From positions 62,001 to 126,000 of the forward strand of contig NZ_BAABHA010000004.1 in NCBI RefSeq assembly GCF_039541855.1: a DNA stretch of 64,000 nt. The letters are read 5' to 3'. The stretch is from Solirubrum koreensis (GTDB lineage: Bacteria > Bacteroidota > Bacteroidia > Cytophagales > Hymenobacteraceae). A program made the position numbers and the translations under genes. Within the stretch, counting starts at the first letter, position 1; every line of letters begins with the position of its first letter. Below the pieces are notes generated by a model. The model was not told where the DNA came from. It did no database searches and saw nothing but the letters and a program-made list of their open reading frames with translations. Shown here in pieces: positions 24,585 to 34,392 of this stretch.

Positions 24585-26804
24585 ATGCCCACCAAAGCCA
24601 AGCCCGTTACCGGTGAACCGCTTAACCGCGTGGATGGCCGGCTGAAAGTAACCGGCAGGGCCCGCTACGCCGCCGAACACCCCATACCAGCGGTAACGCA
24701 CGGCGTGCTGGTAACCAGCACCGTTGCCAAAGGCCGCATCAAAAGCCTCGATACCAAAGCTGCCGAACAAGCCCCTGGGGTGCTGGCCATCATTACGCAC
24801 CTGAATTCGCCCAAAGTACCCGGCTACGAAGGCAGCGTGAACAACAACGGCGCCCGGCTGGAAGGCCAGGAGCACCGCGTGTTTTACGACGACCGAATCT
24901 ATTTCAGCAACCAGCCGGTGGCCTTGGCCGTGGCGGGCACCTTGGAGCAGGCGCAACTAGCGGCTTCACTGGTGAAGGTGCAATACGAGGCCGGCGCCCA
25001 CCAAACCGACTTAGAAGCCAACCTCGCGAAAGGCGTAACTCCGAAACGCGGCGAGGATTACAGCCGCGGCAAAGTCAACGCCTACAAAACTGCTGCCGTG
25101 CGCGTAGAGGCCGAATACCGCACGCCCGTAAACGTGCATAACCCCATGGAAACGCACGCGGCCATTGCCGCTTGGCAAGGACCGGAAAAGCTAACGGTTT
25201 ACAACAAGACCCAGGCCGTTAAAATCGCGCAGCAGGACCACATGAAGGCGTTCCAGCTAAAGCGCGAAAACGTGCAGGTATTCTCGCCGTTCGTGGGCGG
25301 GGCATTCGGCAGCTCCTCGCGGGTGTGGCCGCAGGAAATGGCGGCGGTATTGGGTGCTAAAGTGGTAGGAAGGCCCGTGAAAATCATGCTGCGCCGCGAC
25401 CAAGTGTTTAACATGGTGGGCTTCCGGCCACGGTCCATTCAGCAGGTAAAGCTGGGTGCCACCAAAGACGGTACGCTCACGGGCATCACCCACGAGGCGT
25501 ATGGACTTACGTCGAGCTACGAGCAGTTTACCGAGCGCATTGTGGACCTCACGCAAAGCATGTACCGCTGCCCCAACGTGAACACCGTGTACAAGCTGGT
25601 GCCGCTGGACGTAAGCACGCCTTGCTGGACGCGAGGCCCCGGCGAAGCCAGCGGCTCGTTTGCGCTGGAATCGGCCATGGACGAGTTGGCCTACGCCCTG
25701 AACATGGACCCGTTGGCCCTGCGCCTGAAAAACTACGCCGACACCGATCCGGCCGAAAACCACCCATGGTCGACCAAGTTCCTGCGCGAGTGTTACGAGC
25801 AGGGTGCCGCGCGTTTCGGCTGGAGCAAGCGCAACCCCGCACCCGGCGCCACGCGCGACGGCGACTGGCTGGTGGGCCAAGGCATGGCCACGGGCATGTA
25901 CCACGCCAACCGCCGCCCGGCTTCGGCCCGCGCCCTGCTGCGCGCTAACGGCACCCTGCTGGTGCAAAGCGCCACCGCCGACGTAGGCGTGGGCACGGCT
26001 ACCATCATGACGCAAATTGCGGCCGACGCGATGGGCATGGACCCGGCCAACATTCAGTTTGAACTGGGCAATTCGTCGTTGCCGCCGGCGCCGGGGCAGT
26101 TTGGGTCGCAAACCACCACGTCGGTGGGCTCAGCAGTGCACGACGTGTGCTTGGCGCTACGGCAAAAACTGTTGGCGCTGGCGCAACAAACCGACGGCTC
26201 GGCGTTGCGCGGAGTAGCCACGACGGACTTGATGTTTGAAAACGGAACCGTGGCCCGCTTCAACAACGATGCGTCTCGGCTTTCCTACGCTGACATTCTG
26301 AAGCGAAACAACCTGCCCAGCCTGGAAGTAACGCTGGAATCGAAGGGCGGCGCAGAGCAGGAGAAGTACTCCAGTCAAGCCTTCTGCGCGAACTTCGTGG
26401 AGGTGCGCGTGCACGCCTTAACCGGCGAGGTACGCGTGAGTCGGGTGGTGTCGGCGCTGGACGTGGGAAAGGTGATGAACCGCAAAACCGCCCGCAGCCA
26501 GGTGTACGGCTCGGTGGTGTGGGGCATTGGCATGGCCCTGATGGAAGATGCCATGATTGACCACCGCTACGGCCGTTTCCTGAACCGCGACCTGGCTGAT
26601 TACCACCTGCCCGTAAACGCCGACGTGCCCGCCATCGACGTGCTCTTCATCGACAAACCCGACATGATTTTGGACCCCATCGGCGCCAAAGGCATGGGTG
26701 AAGTGGGCTTGGTTGGTTTCTCTGCGGCAGTAGCCAACGCGGTGTTTCACGCCACGGGCAAACGCATTCGGGAATTGCCCATCACCCCCGATAAGCTGGT
26801 GTAA
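24585..26804 (+). CDS. Molybdopterin-binding large subunit, copy 1 (PaoC/YagR-like)
   Basis: The 739-residue catalytic subunit of a xanthine-oxidase-family aldehyde or N-heterocycle oxidoreductase. It begins GEPLNRVDGRLKVTGRARYAAE. Cofactor-contact motifs are VGGAFGSSSR, WTRGPGEASGSFALES and QTTTSVGSAV. The catalytic Glu is in GAKGMGEVGLVGF near the C-terminus. It lacks its own signal and should be co-exported with the Tat-bearing small subunit. A paralogue follows 75 bases downstream. Confidence 0.9.
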   Translation: MPTKAKPVTGEPLNRVDGRLKVTGRARYAAEHPIPAVTHGVLVTSTVAKGRIKSLDTKAAEQAPGVLAIITHLNSPKVPGYEGSVNNNGARLEGQEHRVFYDDRIYFSNQPVALAVAGTLEQAQLAASLVKVQYEAGAHQTDLEANLAKGVTPKRGEDYSRGKVNAYKTAAVRVEAEYRTPVNVHNPMETHAAIAAWQGPEKLTVYNKTQAVKIAQQDHMKAFQLKRENVQVFSPFVGGAFGSSSRVWPQEMAAVLGAKVVGRPVKIMLRRDQVFNMVGFRPRSIQQVKLGATKDGTLTGITHEAYGLTSSYEQFTERIVDLTQSMYRCPNVNTVYKLVPLDVSTPCWTRGPGEASGSFALESAMDELAYALNMDPLALRLKNYADTDPAENHPWSTKFLRECYEQGAARFGWSKRNPAPGATRDGDWLVGQGMATGMYHANRRPASARALLRANGTLLVQSATADVGVGTATIMTQIAADAMGMDPANIQFELGNSSLPPAPGQFGSQTTTSVGSAVHDVCLALRQKLLALAQQTDGSALRGVATTDLMFENGTVARFNNDASRLSYADILKRNNLPSLEVTLESKGGAEQEKYSSQAFCANFVEVRVHALTGEVRVSRVVSALDVGKVMNRKTARSQVYGSVVWGIGMALMEDAMIDHRYGRFLNRDLADYHLPVNADVPAIDVLFIDKPDMILDPIGAKGMGEVGLVGFSAAVANAVFHATGKRIRELPITPDKLV

Positions 26805-26879
26805 GCCCGCTGTTCAACTTGCAGTCCACTGAACCTAACCGCACTGGACTGATGACCCCTCCCCCGCAATTACTTAGTT

Positions 26880-29117
26880 ATGAGCAATACAACAGCATTC
26901 GACGGCGTAGTCGGCGACCGGATGAACCGGGTAGACGGCCGGTTGAAAGTAACCGGCGCGGCTAAGTACTCGGCTGAATACCAGATACCGGGTTTGGTGC
27001 ACAGCGCCCTGGTGGGCAGCACCATAACCAAAGGGCGCATCAAAAGCATCGACACCAAAGCCGCCGAGCGTGCCCCCGGCGTGCTGGCCGTTATTACGCA
27101 CCTGAACTCGCCCAAGGTGCCCGGCTTCGCGGCAAAAACCAATCCCGACGAGCCACCCGCCATCGGGCAGCCGCTGCGCGTTTTTTACGACGACAAAATC
27201 CTCTTCAACGACCAGCCCATTGCCATTGTGGTAGCCGATACCCTGGAGCGGGCCCGGTACGCGGCGCGGCTGGTGAAGGTACAGTACACGCCCGAGGAAC
27301 ACCGCACGCATTTCGAAGCGAACAAGCAACGCGGCTTCCTGCCTACCCAGGCCAAGCGCAACCCCAAATCGGCGCAAAACGACTACGATCGGGGCCAGAA
27401 AGACGGCTACCAAACCGCTCCTGTAAAGCTGGAGGCCGAGTACGTGCACACCTCGGAAATGCACAACCCCATGGAGTTGCAAAGCATTATTGCCCATTGG
27501 GAAGCGCCCGACCGCCTTACTGTGTACGACAAGGTGCAGGCCGTGAAAGGCACCCAAAAAGCTTTTGCCAAGGATTGGGGTCTGCCAGAAGAAAACGTAA
27601 AAGTCATTGCCACTTTCGTGGGCGGCGCGTTTGGCAACGGCTTGCACAACTGGCCCCACGAAACGGCCGCCATTATTGCCGCCAAGGTTACCAACCGCCC
27701 CGTGAAGCTCATGCTCACCCGCGAGCAAATGTTTACCATGGTGGGCTACCGGCCTTACACCTGGCAACGCATCGGCATTGGGGCCACGCCCGATGGCAAG
27801 CTGGTAGGCATCACCCATGAATCGGTTGGCCAAACGTCTACTTACGAGGAGTTTACCGAGTCGACGCTGCAGCAAACGCGCATGATGTACACGTCGCCGA
27901 ACGTATCCACGCGCTACCGCATTCTGGGCCTCGACATTAGCACGCCCATCTGGATGCGTGGCCCTGGGGAGGCCACCGGCGCCTTCGCGCTGGAATCGGC
28001 CATGGACGAGCTGGCCCACCTGCTAAACCTCGACCCCATCGAGTTTCGGCTGCGCAACTACACCGAGAAAGACCCCGACAACGGCAAGCCGTGGTCGACC
28101 AAATACCTGAAGGAGTGCTACCAAATGGGCGCCGAGCGCATTGGCTGGAACAAGCGGCAGATGAAGCCTGGCTCGGTACGCGACGGCGACTGGTTCGTGG
28201 GCTACGGCATGGGCGTGGGCACTTTCGGTGCGAACCGCCGCGGCGCCAAAGCCAGCGCCCGGCTGCTGGCCAACGGCAACGTAGTACTCCGCAGCGCCAC
28301 TACCGATATTGGGCCCGGCACCGGCACCGTAATGGTGCAAATAGCGGCCGATGCTTTGGGTATGCCGGCCGAAAAAATCAGCTTTGAGCTGGGCAATTCC
28401 ACGTTCCCGGAGGCTCCTTCGCAGGGCGGCTCGGCCACGGTAGCCAGCGTGGGCTCGGCGGTGGTGGCTGCCAGTACTGCCCTAAAGCAGAAGCTACAGC
28501 AGCTTGGTGGAGCTTCTTTCGCATCGGCCAAGCCGGAGGAAATTCGCATCAACGGCGGGCAAATTACGCTGGCTTCGAATGCTGCCGCCAAGGTGTCGTA
28601 TGCGGACCTGATGAAGCAGAACGGCGGGCAGGAAGTGGAAGTTATTGCCGAAGCCAAGCCCGGCAACGAGCGGCAGCAATACTCCATGTACTCCTTCTCA
28701 GTCCACTTTGCTGAGGTGCGCGTGCATGCCCTCACCGGCGAAGTGCGCGTATCGAAAATGGTATCGTGCGCCGATGCCGGCACCATTGCCAACCAGAAAA
28801 CAGCCGGCAGTCAGATGATAGGCGGCGCCGTGGGCGGCATCGGAATGGCCCTGACCGAAGGCGCGGTAATGGACCACCGCTTCGGCCGCTACGTGACCAA
28901 AGACTTAGCCGACTACCACGTACCCGTGCACGCCGACGCGCCGCACATCGACGTGGCGTTTGTGAACAAACCCGACCTGCTAGTGGACCCCATGGGCACT
29001 AAAGGCATCGGCGAAATTGCCATTATTGGCGTGGCACCGGCCATTACCAACGCCATTTTCAACGCCACCGGCAAGCGCATTCGAGAGCTGCCGGTTACGC
29101 CGGATAAGCTGATTTAG
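26880..29117 (+). CDS. Molybdopterin-binding large subunit, copy 2 (tandem paralogue)
   Basis: A 745-residue protein clearly duplicated from the upstream gene. The N-terminal block NRVDGRLKVTGAAKYSAEY and the C-terminal block KRIRELPVTPDKL match almost residue for residue. Cofactor motifs are kept (VGGAFGNGLH, WMRGPGEATGAFALES), and the catalytic Glu is kept in GTKGIGEIAIIG. The Q-loop neighbourhood differs (GNGLH against GSSSR), so substrate range may differ. Only one small and one FAD subunit serve the two large subunits. A terminator follows. Confidence 0.9.
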   Translation: MSNTTAFDGVVGDRMNRVDGRLKVTGAAKYSAEYQIPGLVHSALVGSTITKGRIKSIDTKAAERAPGVLAVITHLNSPKVPGFAAKTNPDEPPAIGQPLRVFYDDKILFNDQPIAIVVADTLERARYAARLVKVQYTPEEHRTHFEANKQRGFLPTQAKRNPKSAQNDYDRGQKDGYQTAPVKLEAEYVHTSEMHNPMELQSIIAHWEAPDRLTVYDKVQAVKGTQKAFAKDWGLPEENVKVIATFVGGAFGNGLHNWPHETAAIIAAKVTNRPVKLMLTREQMFTMVGYRPYTWQRIGIGATPDGKLVGITHESVGQTSTYEEFTESTLQQTRMMYTSPNVSTRYRILGLDISTPIWMRGPGEATGAFALESAMDELAHLLNLDPIEFRLRNYTEKDPDNGKPWSTKYLKECYQMGAERIGWNKRQMKPGSVRDGDWFVGYGMGVGTFGANRRGAKASARLLANGNVVLRSATTDIGPGTGTVMVQIAADALGMPAEKISFELGNSTFPEAPSQGGSATVASVGSAVVAASTALKQKLQQLGGASFASAKPEEIRINGGQITLASNAAAKVSYADLMKQNGGQEVEVIAEAKPGNERQQYSMYSFSVHFAEVRVHALTGEVRVSKMVSCADAGTIANQKTAGSQMIGGAVGGIGMALTEGAVMDHRFGRYVTKDLADYHVPVHADAPHIDVAFVNKPDLLVDPMGTKGIGEIAIIGVAPAITNAIFNATGKRIRELPVTPDKLI

Positions 29118-29134
29118 GTAGTAATTCAGCGGGC

Positions 29135-29182
29135 AAAGCGTTCCGGTTGGGCTCATCATGACCCCGGCCGGAACGCTTTTTC
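29135..29182 (+). terminator. Intrinsic terminator of the molybdenum hydroxylase operon
   Basis: AAAGCGTTCCGG (29135-29146) pairs with CCGGAACGCTTT (29168-29179), followed by TTTCT. Confidence 0.8.
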
Positions 29183-29243
29183 TGTTGCTGTAATCGTAGC
29201 TGTCAGCCGGAACTGCCACCCCGCAATTGGTGGTGCAAAGGGT

Positions 29244-29251
29244 TACTTTTG
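29244..29251 (+). promoter_or_regulatory. -7 element TACTTTTG upstream of the ClC channel gene
   Basis: It matches TAnnTTTG. The last three bases (29249-29251) are also the first possible TTG start codon of the channel frame, so if this promoter is real that TTG cannot be the start. Confidence 0.5.
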
Positions 29252-29272
29252 CTTGCTCTAGTTCTGCCGCCG

Positions 29273-30589
29273 TTGCTGAAAACGACCGTCCCCCGCCCCT
29301 CCCGCTGGCCCGACCCGCTACCGCAGTTGCTGTTTCTGCTGCGTTGGCTGCTGCTGTGCACCTTGGTTAGCGTGCTGGCCGGTACCGCTTCGGCAGTGTT
29401 CCTGGTTAGTCTGGATTGGGTTACCCGCTACCGCGAGGCGCACCCTTGGTTGGTGCTGCTGCTTCCCGTGGGCGGCCTGTTGGTTGGGTTAATGTACCAG
29501 TACTTCGGCCAGAGCGTAGCCAAAGGCAACAACCAGCTGCTGGAAGAAATCCACCAGCCCCGCGACGTTATTCCCCTGCGCATGGCCCCGCTGGTGCTTC
29601 TCGGTACCCTGCTCACGCACCTGGTAGGCGGCTCGGCTGGGCGCGAGGGTACGGCCGTGCAAATGGGCGGTGCCTTGGCCGATCAGCTCACCAAATGGCT
29701 TCCCCGTGCGTTGCGTCTGCGCCCCCGCGACCGGCGCCTGCTGCTGGTGGCGGGCATCAGCGCGGGGTTTGCCTCGGTATTCGGTACGCCGCTGGCTGGG
29801 GCCGTCTTCGGCCTGGAGGTTTTTCTGATGGGGCGCCTGCGCTACGATGCCCTGCTGCCGAGCTTTCTGGCTGCATTTGGGGCCGATTGGGTGACGCAAG
29901 CCTGGGGCGTGGGGCATACGCACTACGCTATTCCCGTAGTGCCCTCTTTTTCACCCTCCACCCTTGCCGTTACGCTGGCGGCGGGCGTGCTGTTCAGCAT
30001 AACGGCGCGGGGCTTTGTGGCTTGCGCGCACATACTGGTAAACGCGTTCAAACGCTTCATTGCGTGGCCACCGCTACGCCCTGCCGTGGGCGGCGCGCTG
30101 CTGCTGGCGGCTGCGTGGCTGCTGAGCATCAGCGCCGTACCCGATATTACCCGGTACCTGGGGCTGGGCGTGCCTACCATTGTGGCCGCATTTGAAGCTC
30201 CCCTGCCCTGGTATGCCTTCGGACTGAAATTGCTGATCACCTCGCTCACGCTGGGCTCGGGTTTTAAGGGAGGCGAGGTAACTCCGCTGTTCTTTATTGG
30301 GGCGGCGTTGGGCAGTGCCTTGGCTTGGGTGTTGCCGTTGCCCGTGGCGCTGCTGGCGGGCATGGGCTTTGTGGCGGTGTTTGCCGGTGCAGCCAATACG
30401 CCTCTGGCGTGCATTCTGATGGGCATGGAGCTTTTCGGCACGGGCAGCGTGGGCTACATAGCCTTGGCCTGCGTGGTGGCCTATCTGTTTTCGGGGCACC
30501 GGGGCATTTACGGCGCTCAGGTAATAGGTGAAGCCAAACACCCCCGCCTCGGTCGTGAGACCGGAAGGAGCCTGCAACATTTGTCTTAA
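29273..30589 (+). CDS. ClC-family chloride channel or transporter
   Basis: About 438 residues, with no ATG near the start. In-frame TTG codons lie at 29249 and 29273; the later one is chosen because the first lies inside a promoter-like element. There are about ten to twelve membrane helices. Selectivity-filter motifs are GGSAGREGTAVQMGG (the GREGP region with T for P), FGTPLAGAVFGLEV, LGSGFKGGEVTPLFFIGAALG and AGAANTPLACILMGMELFG. The gating Glu of the second motif is kept in GREG. There is no C-terminal CBS pair. The N-terminus is uncertain, and the family call is firm. Confidence 0.87.
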   Translation: MLKTTVPRPSRWPDPLPQLLFLLRWLLLCTLVSVLAGTASAVFLVSLDWVTRYREAHPWLVLLLPVGGLLVGLMYQYFGQSVAKGNNQLLEEIHQPRDVIPLRMAPLVLLGTLLTHLVGGSAGREGTAVQMGGALADQLTKWLPRALRLRPRDRRLLLVAGISAGFASVFGTPLAGAVFGLEVFLMGRLRYDALLPSFLAAFGADWVTQAWGVGHTHYAIPVVPSFSPSTLAVTLAAGVLFSITARGFVACAHILVNAFKRFIAWPPLRPAVGGALLLAAAWLLSISAVPDITRYLGLGVPTIVAAFEAPLPWYAFGLKLLITSLTLGSGFKGGEVTPLFFIGAALGSALAWVLPLPVALLAGMGFVAVFAGAANTPLACILMGMELFGTGSVGYIALACVVAYLFSGHRGIYGAQVIGEAKHPRLGRETGRSLQHLS

Positions 30590-30653
30590 TGCCGCGCCCG
30601 TCAGGGGCCCGGTCCTGCGCCGGAAGCGGCTTGGTGCCCTGACGGGCGCGGCA
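30590..30653. repeat. Long inverted repeat after the ClC gene
   Basis: Perfect 17-base arms (30590-30606 and 30637-30653, TGCCGCGCCCGTCAGGG and its complement) enclose a 30-base loop. No T-run follows on either strand, so it is not a plain intrinsic terminator. The rest of the gap up to the adhesin start (30654-30863) shows no gene. Confidence 0.7.
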
Positions 30654-30863
30654 CATATCAAAGCCTGGCAATTTTCCATCACATCATTATGCGACGGCCT
30701 GCAACGGCTTATACCTTTCCAAGACAAAACATGTAATTGCCCGGCTTTTGTAGGCACGGTTGCTTTGCGGGTACCAAACCTCTTGCGCCCGGCTTGCCTG
30801 CAAAACCACGCCCGCAGCACAAGAGGAGTCACGACCATCCGTCAACAATCCTAGCTGCTTGCT

Positions 30864-33800
30864 ATGAATAAACGCCTACTACTGCTCAGTCTGATGAGCA
30901 GTTGGGCCTGGACTGCCCAGGCTCAAAGCTGTCCTGCTCCCGCCGTTACGGCCAACGGCCCCACCACGTTCTGCAACGACGCGGTCAGCCTGAAAACCGA
31001 CCTAGGCCCGGTGCGCTATGCCTCGTCGGTGCTGCGCTTTAGCTCCGAATACAACAGCAGTTGGGCCGCTGCCACCGCGCTGGGCGCCCCCACAGTTTAC
31101 CCCCGCTACGGCGACATCAGCGGGGCCTGGGCCAGCAGCGGGCAGGACAACCAACGCGAGTACCTGGTGCTACGCTTCGCCAACCCAGCCCCGGCCAAAC
31201 GCATTCTGGTGTGGGAAACCTATAACCCCGGTGCTATTGACACGGTGTGGGTGCGAAACCCTAATACCAACTCCTGGGAAGCCGTGTACACCGCCACAGC
31301 CGCGGCCGCAGGTGCCAACTCCCGCATTCTGAACATCAACTTCCCCCAAACGAGCTTCCCAGTTCAGGACGTGCGCTTGGCCATCAACTCACCCGCCGTT
31401 TCGGGCTGGAACGAGATTGACGCCGTGGCGTTGTCGGGCGAATCAATAGGATATCAGTGGGCGAAAAACGGCAGCGACCTGCCCGTAACCGTAGTGGGAG
31501 CCAACGGCCCGGGCTTGTCGAACATTGATGCCAGTGGCACCTACTCGGTGCGGGTAACCAACAACGCCGGATGCACAAACACCAGCACCCCGGTAAACGT
31601 GTTATCCGATGCGCCTCCTAGCCTGACGATAACCCCCACTAACACAACCATTTGCCAGGGAGGCTCGGCCACACTGGTGGCCACGGCTACTAACGCGGGC
31701 GGCACAGCGGCAGCAAACGCCCTGTCCTTCGATGGTAGCAATGATGTGGCCAGTGCGCCTCATCAGGCCAATCTGAACCTGACAACGTCCCTTACCGTGG
31801 AAGCCTGGATTAACGCAAACGGCCCGGGCACCGCCATTCAAAACGTGGTTAGCAAGTCCTCGAACGCGGTGAATACGGGCTACATTTTCCCCCGCACCGA
31901 CGACAACTTCAACAACCTGACGCTGTACCTGCACATCGGCGGTGTCTGGCGCATATTCACGGTGCCGTACGCCAGCCTGCGCGGCGCCTGGCACCACACC
32001 GCCGCCACCTACGATGGCAGCCGGGTGAAGATTTTCATCGACGGCAGTAAGGTGCTCGACCAAGCTTGCACCGGCGCCATTGCTACCAACACCAACGCGC
32101 TGGCTCTGGGCAACCAACCCGGTTTCAACGAGTATTTCAACGGGCAAGCCGATGAAATTCGTATTTGGAACGTGGCCCGGTCCGAGGCCGATATTGCCGC
32201 CGACTACAACAAAACTGTGCTGGCCACCCAGCCGGGCTTGGTGGCCTACTACCGCTTCGACGAAGGCAGCGGCACCGCCACCTCTGACGCCACTCCTAAC
32301 GCCAATCACGCCACGTTTGCCAGTGCTACAGCAGCGCCGACCTGGGTTGCCTCCACCGCGGCCATCGGGCAAGGCATTGCTTACAGCTGGTCGCCGGCCA
32401 CAGGGCTGAACTCGACCACCTCGCCCTCGGTGGTAGCTAACCCCACCACCAGCACCACCTACCGCGTGCGGGCTACCAATGTGCGCAGCGGCTGCTTTGC
32501 TGAAACCACCGTGCGCGTAAACGTGGGCGGCCCCTTCACCTGGAGCGGCGCCAGCAACACCGACTGGTTTACGGCCGCCAACTGGGCCTGCGGCAGCGTA
32601 CCTACTTTCGGCGACGACATCACCATTCCGGCCGGCATGCCGCGCTACCCGGTTATCAGCAGCGGTTCGGCGGCCGTGCGTAACCTTACCATTCAGGGCG
32701 GTTTGCTTACCATGACGGGCGGCAACCTGGACGTTATGGGCTCTTTCACCAACAACGGCAGCCTGAGCCACACTGGCGGTAATATTATCATGATTGGGGC
32801 CATCCGCGACGACATTGGCGGCACCGGTCAGCTCGTTTTCCAGAACCTGCAAATTGGCACCACCGGCGCCCGACTTACCAGCCCGGTACAAGTTCGGGGC
32901 CTGCTTACGCTAGCCGGTAACTTACTCACGAACAACCACGAGCTGACTCTGGTCTCGAACGCCAGCGGCACGGCCATGGTGTACAACAACCCCGGCGTGG
33001 TAGAGGGCACGGTGAAAGTGCAACGCTGGATTGACCCCAGTCTGAACGCCGGCACCGGCTACCGCCACCTTTCTTCCCCGGTGCGCAATACCACCGTGGC
33101 CGATTTCAGTACCTCAGGTTTTAGTCCGGTACTGAACCCGGGCTACAACTCGGCTACGAATCCGGGCTCGGTTACGCCTTTCCCGAACGTATTTACTTAC
33201 AACGATGTGCGCCTGCAATTGGGTGCAGCCGGCGGATTTGATGCCGGTTGGGAGTCGCCCACCAGCACCGCCGACTCGCTGCAAGCCGGCCGCGGCTACA
33301 CGGTAAATGTGGCGCCCGTGACTGTTGACTTTGTGGGCCGCCTGACGAACGGCGACGTGAACGTGCCGCTGCTGCGCGGCACCGCCGGCCAGGGTTGGAA
33401 CCTGGTGGGCAACCCCTACCCTTCGCCGCTCGAATGGAACCTGGTAACTCTGCCCGCCGGGGTAGATGCGGCCGCGTACGTTTACCGTTCCAGCGGGCCA
33501 TACTCGGGCGGTTACGTGAGCTACGTAAACGGCGTGGGTGCCCCCGGCACGAACCGTATTGCCATGGGTCAGGCGTTTTTCGTGCGGGCAAACTCCGGCT
33601 CGCCTACACTTGCGCTCCGGAACACGCAGCGCACCACCACGCTGCAAAACCCACCACTTAACCGCGCAAACGACACCCGGCCTTTGCTAGCCCTGGCCTT
33701 GCATGCCACCGGTACTCCGGCTTCAGCCGATGTGCTGTACGTGTACCAGCAAGCTGGCGCCACAACCCAATTCGATGGTGAGTTCGATGCTCTGAAAATT

Positions 33801-34385
33801 CAGCTGAATGGCGGGCAGCAGCCTTCACTGTTCCAGCAGGCAGGCCCTTCGGCCCTCTCAATTCAAGGCTTGCCCGTGGGGAATCAGCCACTGGCACTTC
33901 CCTTGGGCGTAAACGCGCCGCAGGCGGGAAACTTCACCTTCGTACCGCAGCAGCTTCTCCATTTCGGAGCGGGTGTACAGGTGCTGCTGGAAGACCGGCA
34001 AACCGGTACTTGGCATGACTTGCGCCAAGGAGCGTACTCCGTAGCACTGGCGCAGGGCCTGAGCACCGCGCGCTTCGTGCTGCACCTGAACTCGCAACGT
34101 CCGCTGACCAACGCAGCCGCCCGCCTCACCAACGCCGATTTGCAGGTGTACCCGAACCCTGCCAGTGGCCGTGCTGTCACCGTTTCGGCTGGCAATCTAC
34201 AAGGCAACAGCGCCGAGCTGCGCCTGGTAAATGCCCTGGGCCAAACGGTACGCACCGAAACAGTGCCGTTAACCAGCCGACTGTTAGAACGCCTGCTAGA
34301 GGTACAAAAACTACCGGCCGGGGTGTACACTGTACAGCTACGCACCGCTGCCGGTACGCTCACCCGCAAGCTTATCCTGAACTAA
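30864..34385 (+). CDS. Large T9SS-secreted multidomain adhesin with LamG-type domain
   Basis: A 1173-residue protein. The signal peptide ends near AQAQS. In order: a discoidin-like region (about 50-195, VYPRYGDISGAW), an Ig-like segment (about 195-250), a LamG/concanavalin-like domain (about 285-480; LSFDGSNDVASAP, TVEAWIN, HHTAATYDGSRVKIFIDG, LVAYYRFDEGSGT), a second Ig-like segment (YSWSPATGL), and a WSGASNTDWFTAANW module with beta-helix-like strands. The final 80 residues from about 1093 are a type A T9SS sorting domain (VYPNPASGR to RKLILN). It is probably surface-displayed and binds a glycan, which is inference. The next gene begins 7 bases on. Confidence 0.88.
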   Translation: MNKRLLLLSLMSSWAWTAQAQSCPAPAVTANGPTTFCNDAVSLKTDLGPVRYASSVLRFSSEYNSSWAAATALGAPTVYPRYGDISGAWASSGQDNQREYLVLRFANPAPAKRILVWETYNPGAIDTVWVRNPNTNSWEAVYTATAAAAGANSRILNINFPQTSFPVQDVRLAINSPAVSGWNEIDAVALSGESIGYQWAKNGSDLPVTVVGANGPGLSNIDASGTYSVRVTNNAGCTNTSTPVNVLSDAPPSLTITPTNTTICQGGSATLVATATNAGGTAAANALSFDGSNDVASAPHQANLNLTTSLTVEAWINANGPGTAIQNVVSKSSNAVNTGYIFPRTDDNFNNLTLYLHIGGVWRIFTVPYASLRGAWHHTAATYDGSRVKIFIDGSKVLDQACTGAIATNTNALALGNQPGFNEYFNGQADEIRIWNVARSEADIAADYNKTVLATQPGLVAYYRFDEGSGTATSDATPNANHATFASATAAPTWVASTAAIGQGIAYSWSPATGLNSTTSPSVVANPTTSTTYRVRATNVRSGCFAETTVRVNVGGPFTWSGASNTDWFTAANWACGSVPTFGDDITIPAGMPRYPVISSGSAAVRNLTIQGGLLTMTGGNLDVMGSFTNNGSLSHTGGNIIMIGAIRDDIGGTGQLVFQNLQIGTTGARLTSPVQVRGLLTLAGNLLTNNHELTLVSNASGTAMVYNNPGVVEGTVKVQRWIDPSLNAGTGYRHLSSPVRNTTVADFSTSGFSPVLNPGYNSATNPGSVTPFPNVFTYNDVRLQLGAAGGFDAGWESPTSTADSLQAGRGYTVNVAPVTVDFVGRLTNGDVNVPLLRGTAGQGWNLVGNPYPSPLEWNLVTLPAGVDAAAYVYRSSGPYSGGYVSYVNGVGAPGTNRIAMGQAFFVRANSGSPTLALRNTQRTTTLQNPPLNRANDTRPLLALALHATGTPASADVLYVYQQAGATTQFDGEFDALKIQLNGGQQPSLFQQAGPSALSIQGLPVGNQPLALPLGVNAPQAGNFTFVPQQLLHFGAGVQVLLEDRQTGTWHDLRQGAYSVALAQGLSTARFVLHLNSQRPLTNAAARLTNADLQVYPNPASGRAVTVSAGNLQGNSAELRLVNALGQTVRTETVPLTSRLLERLLEVQKLPAGVYTVQLRTAAGTLTRKLILN

Positions 34386-34392
34386 CACCCAT

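Noticed and set aside
26874..28019. 381-codon frame antisense to molybdopterin subunit copy 2
   Set aside because: It is a mirror of a conserved enzyme, and similar mirrors occur at copy 1.
31602..32891. 429-codon frame antisense to the T9SS adhesin
   Set aside because: It is opposite a well-supported secreted protein and is rich in Gly/Val/Arg without motifs.
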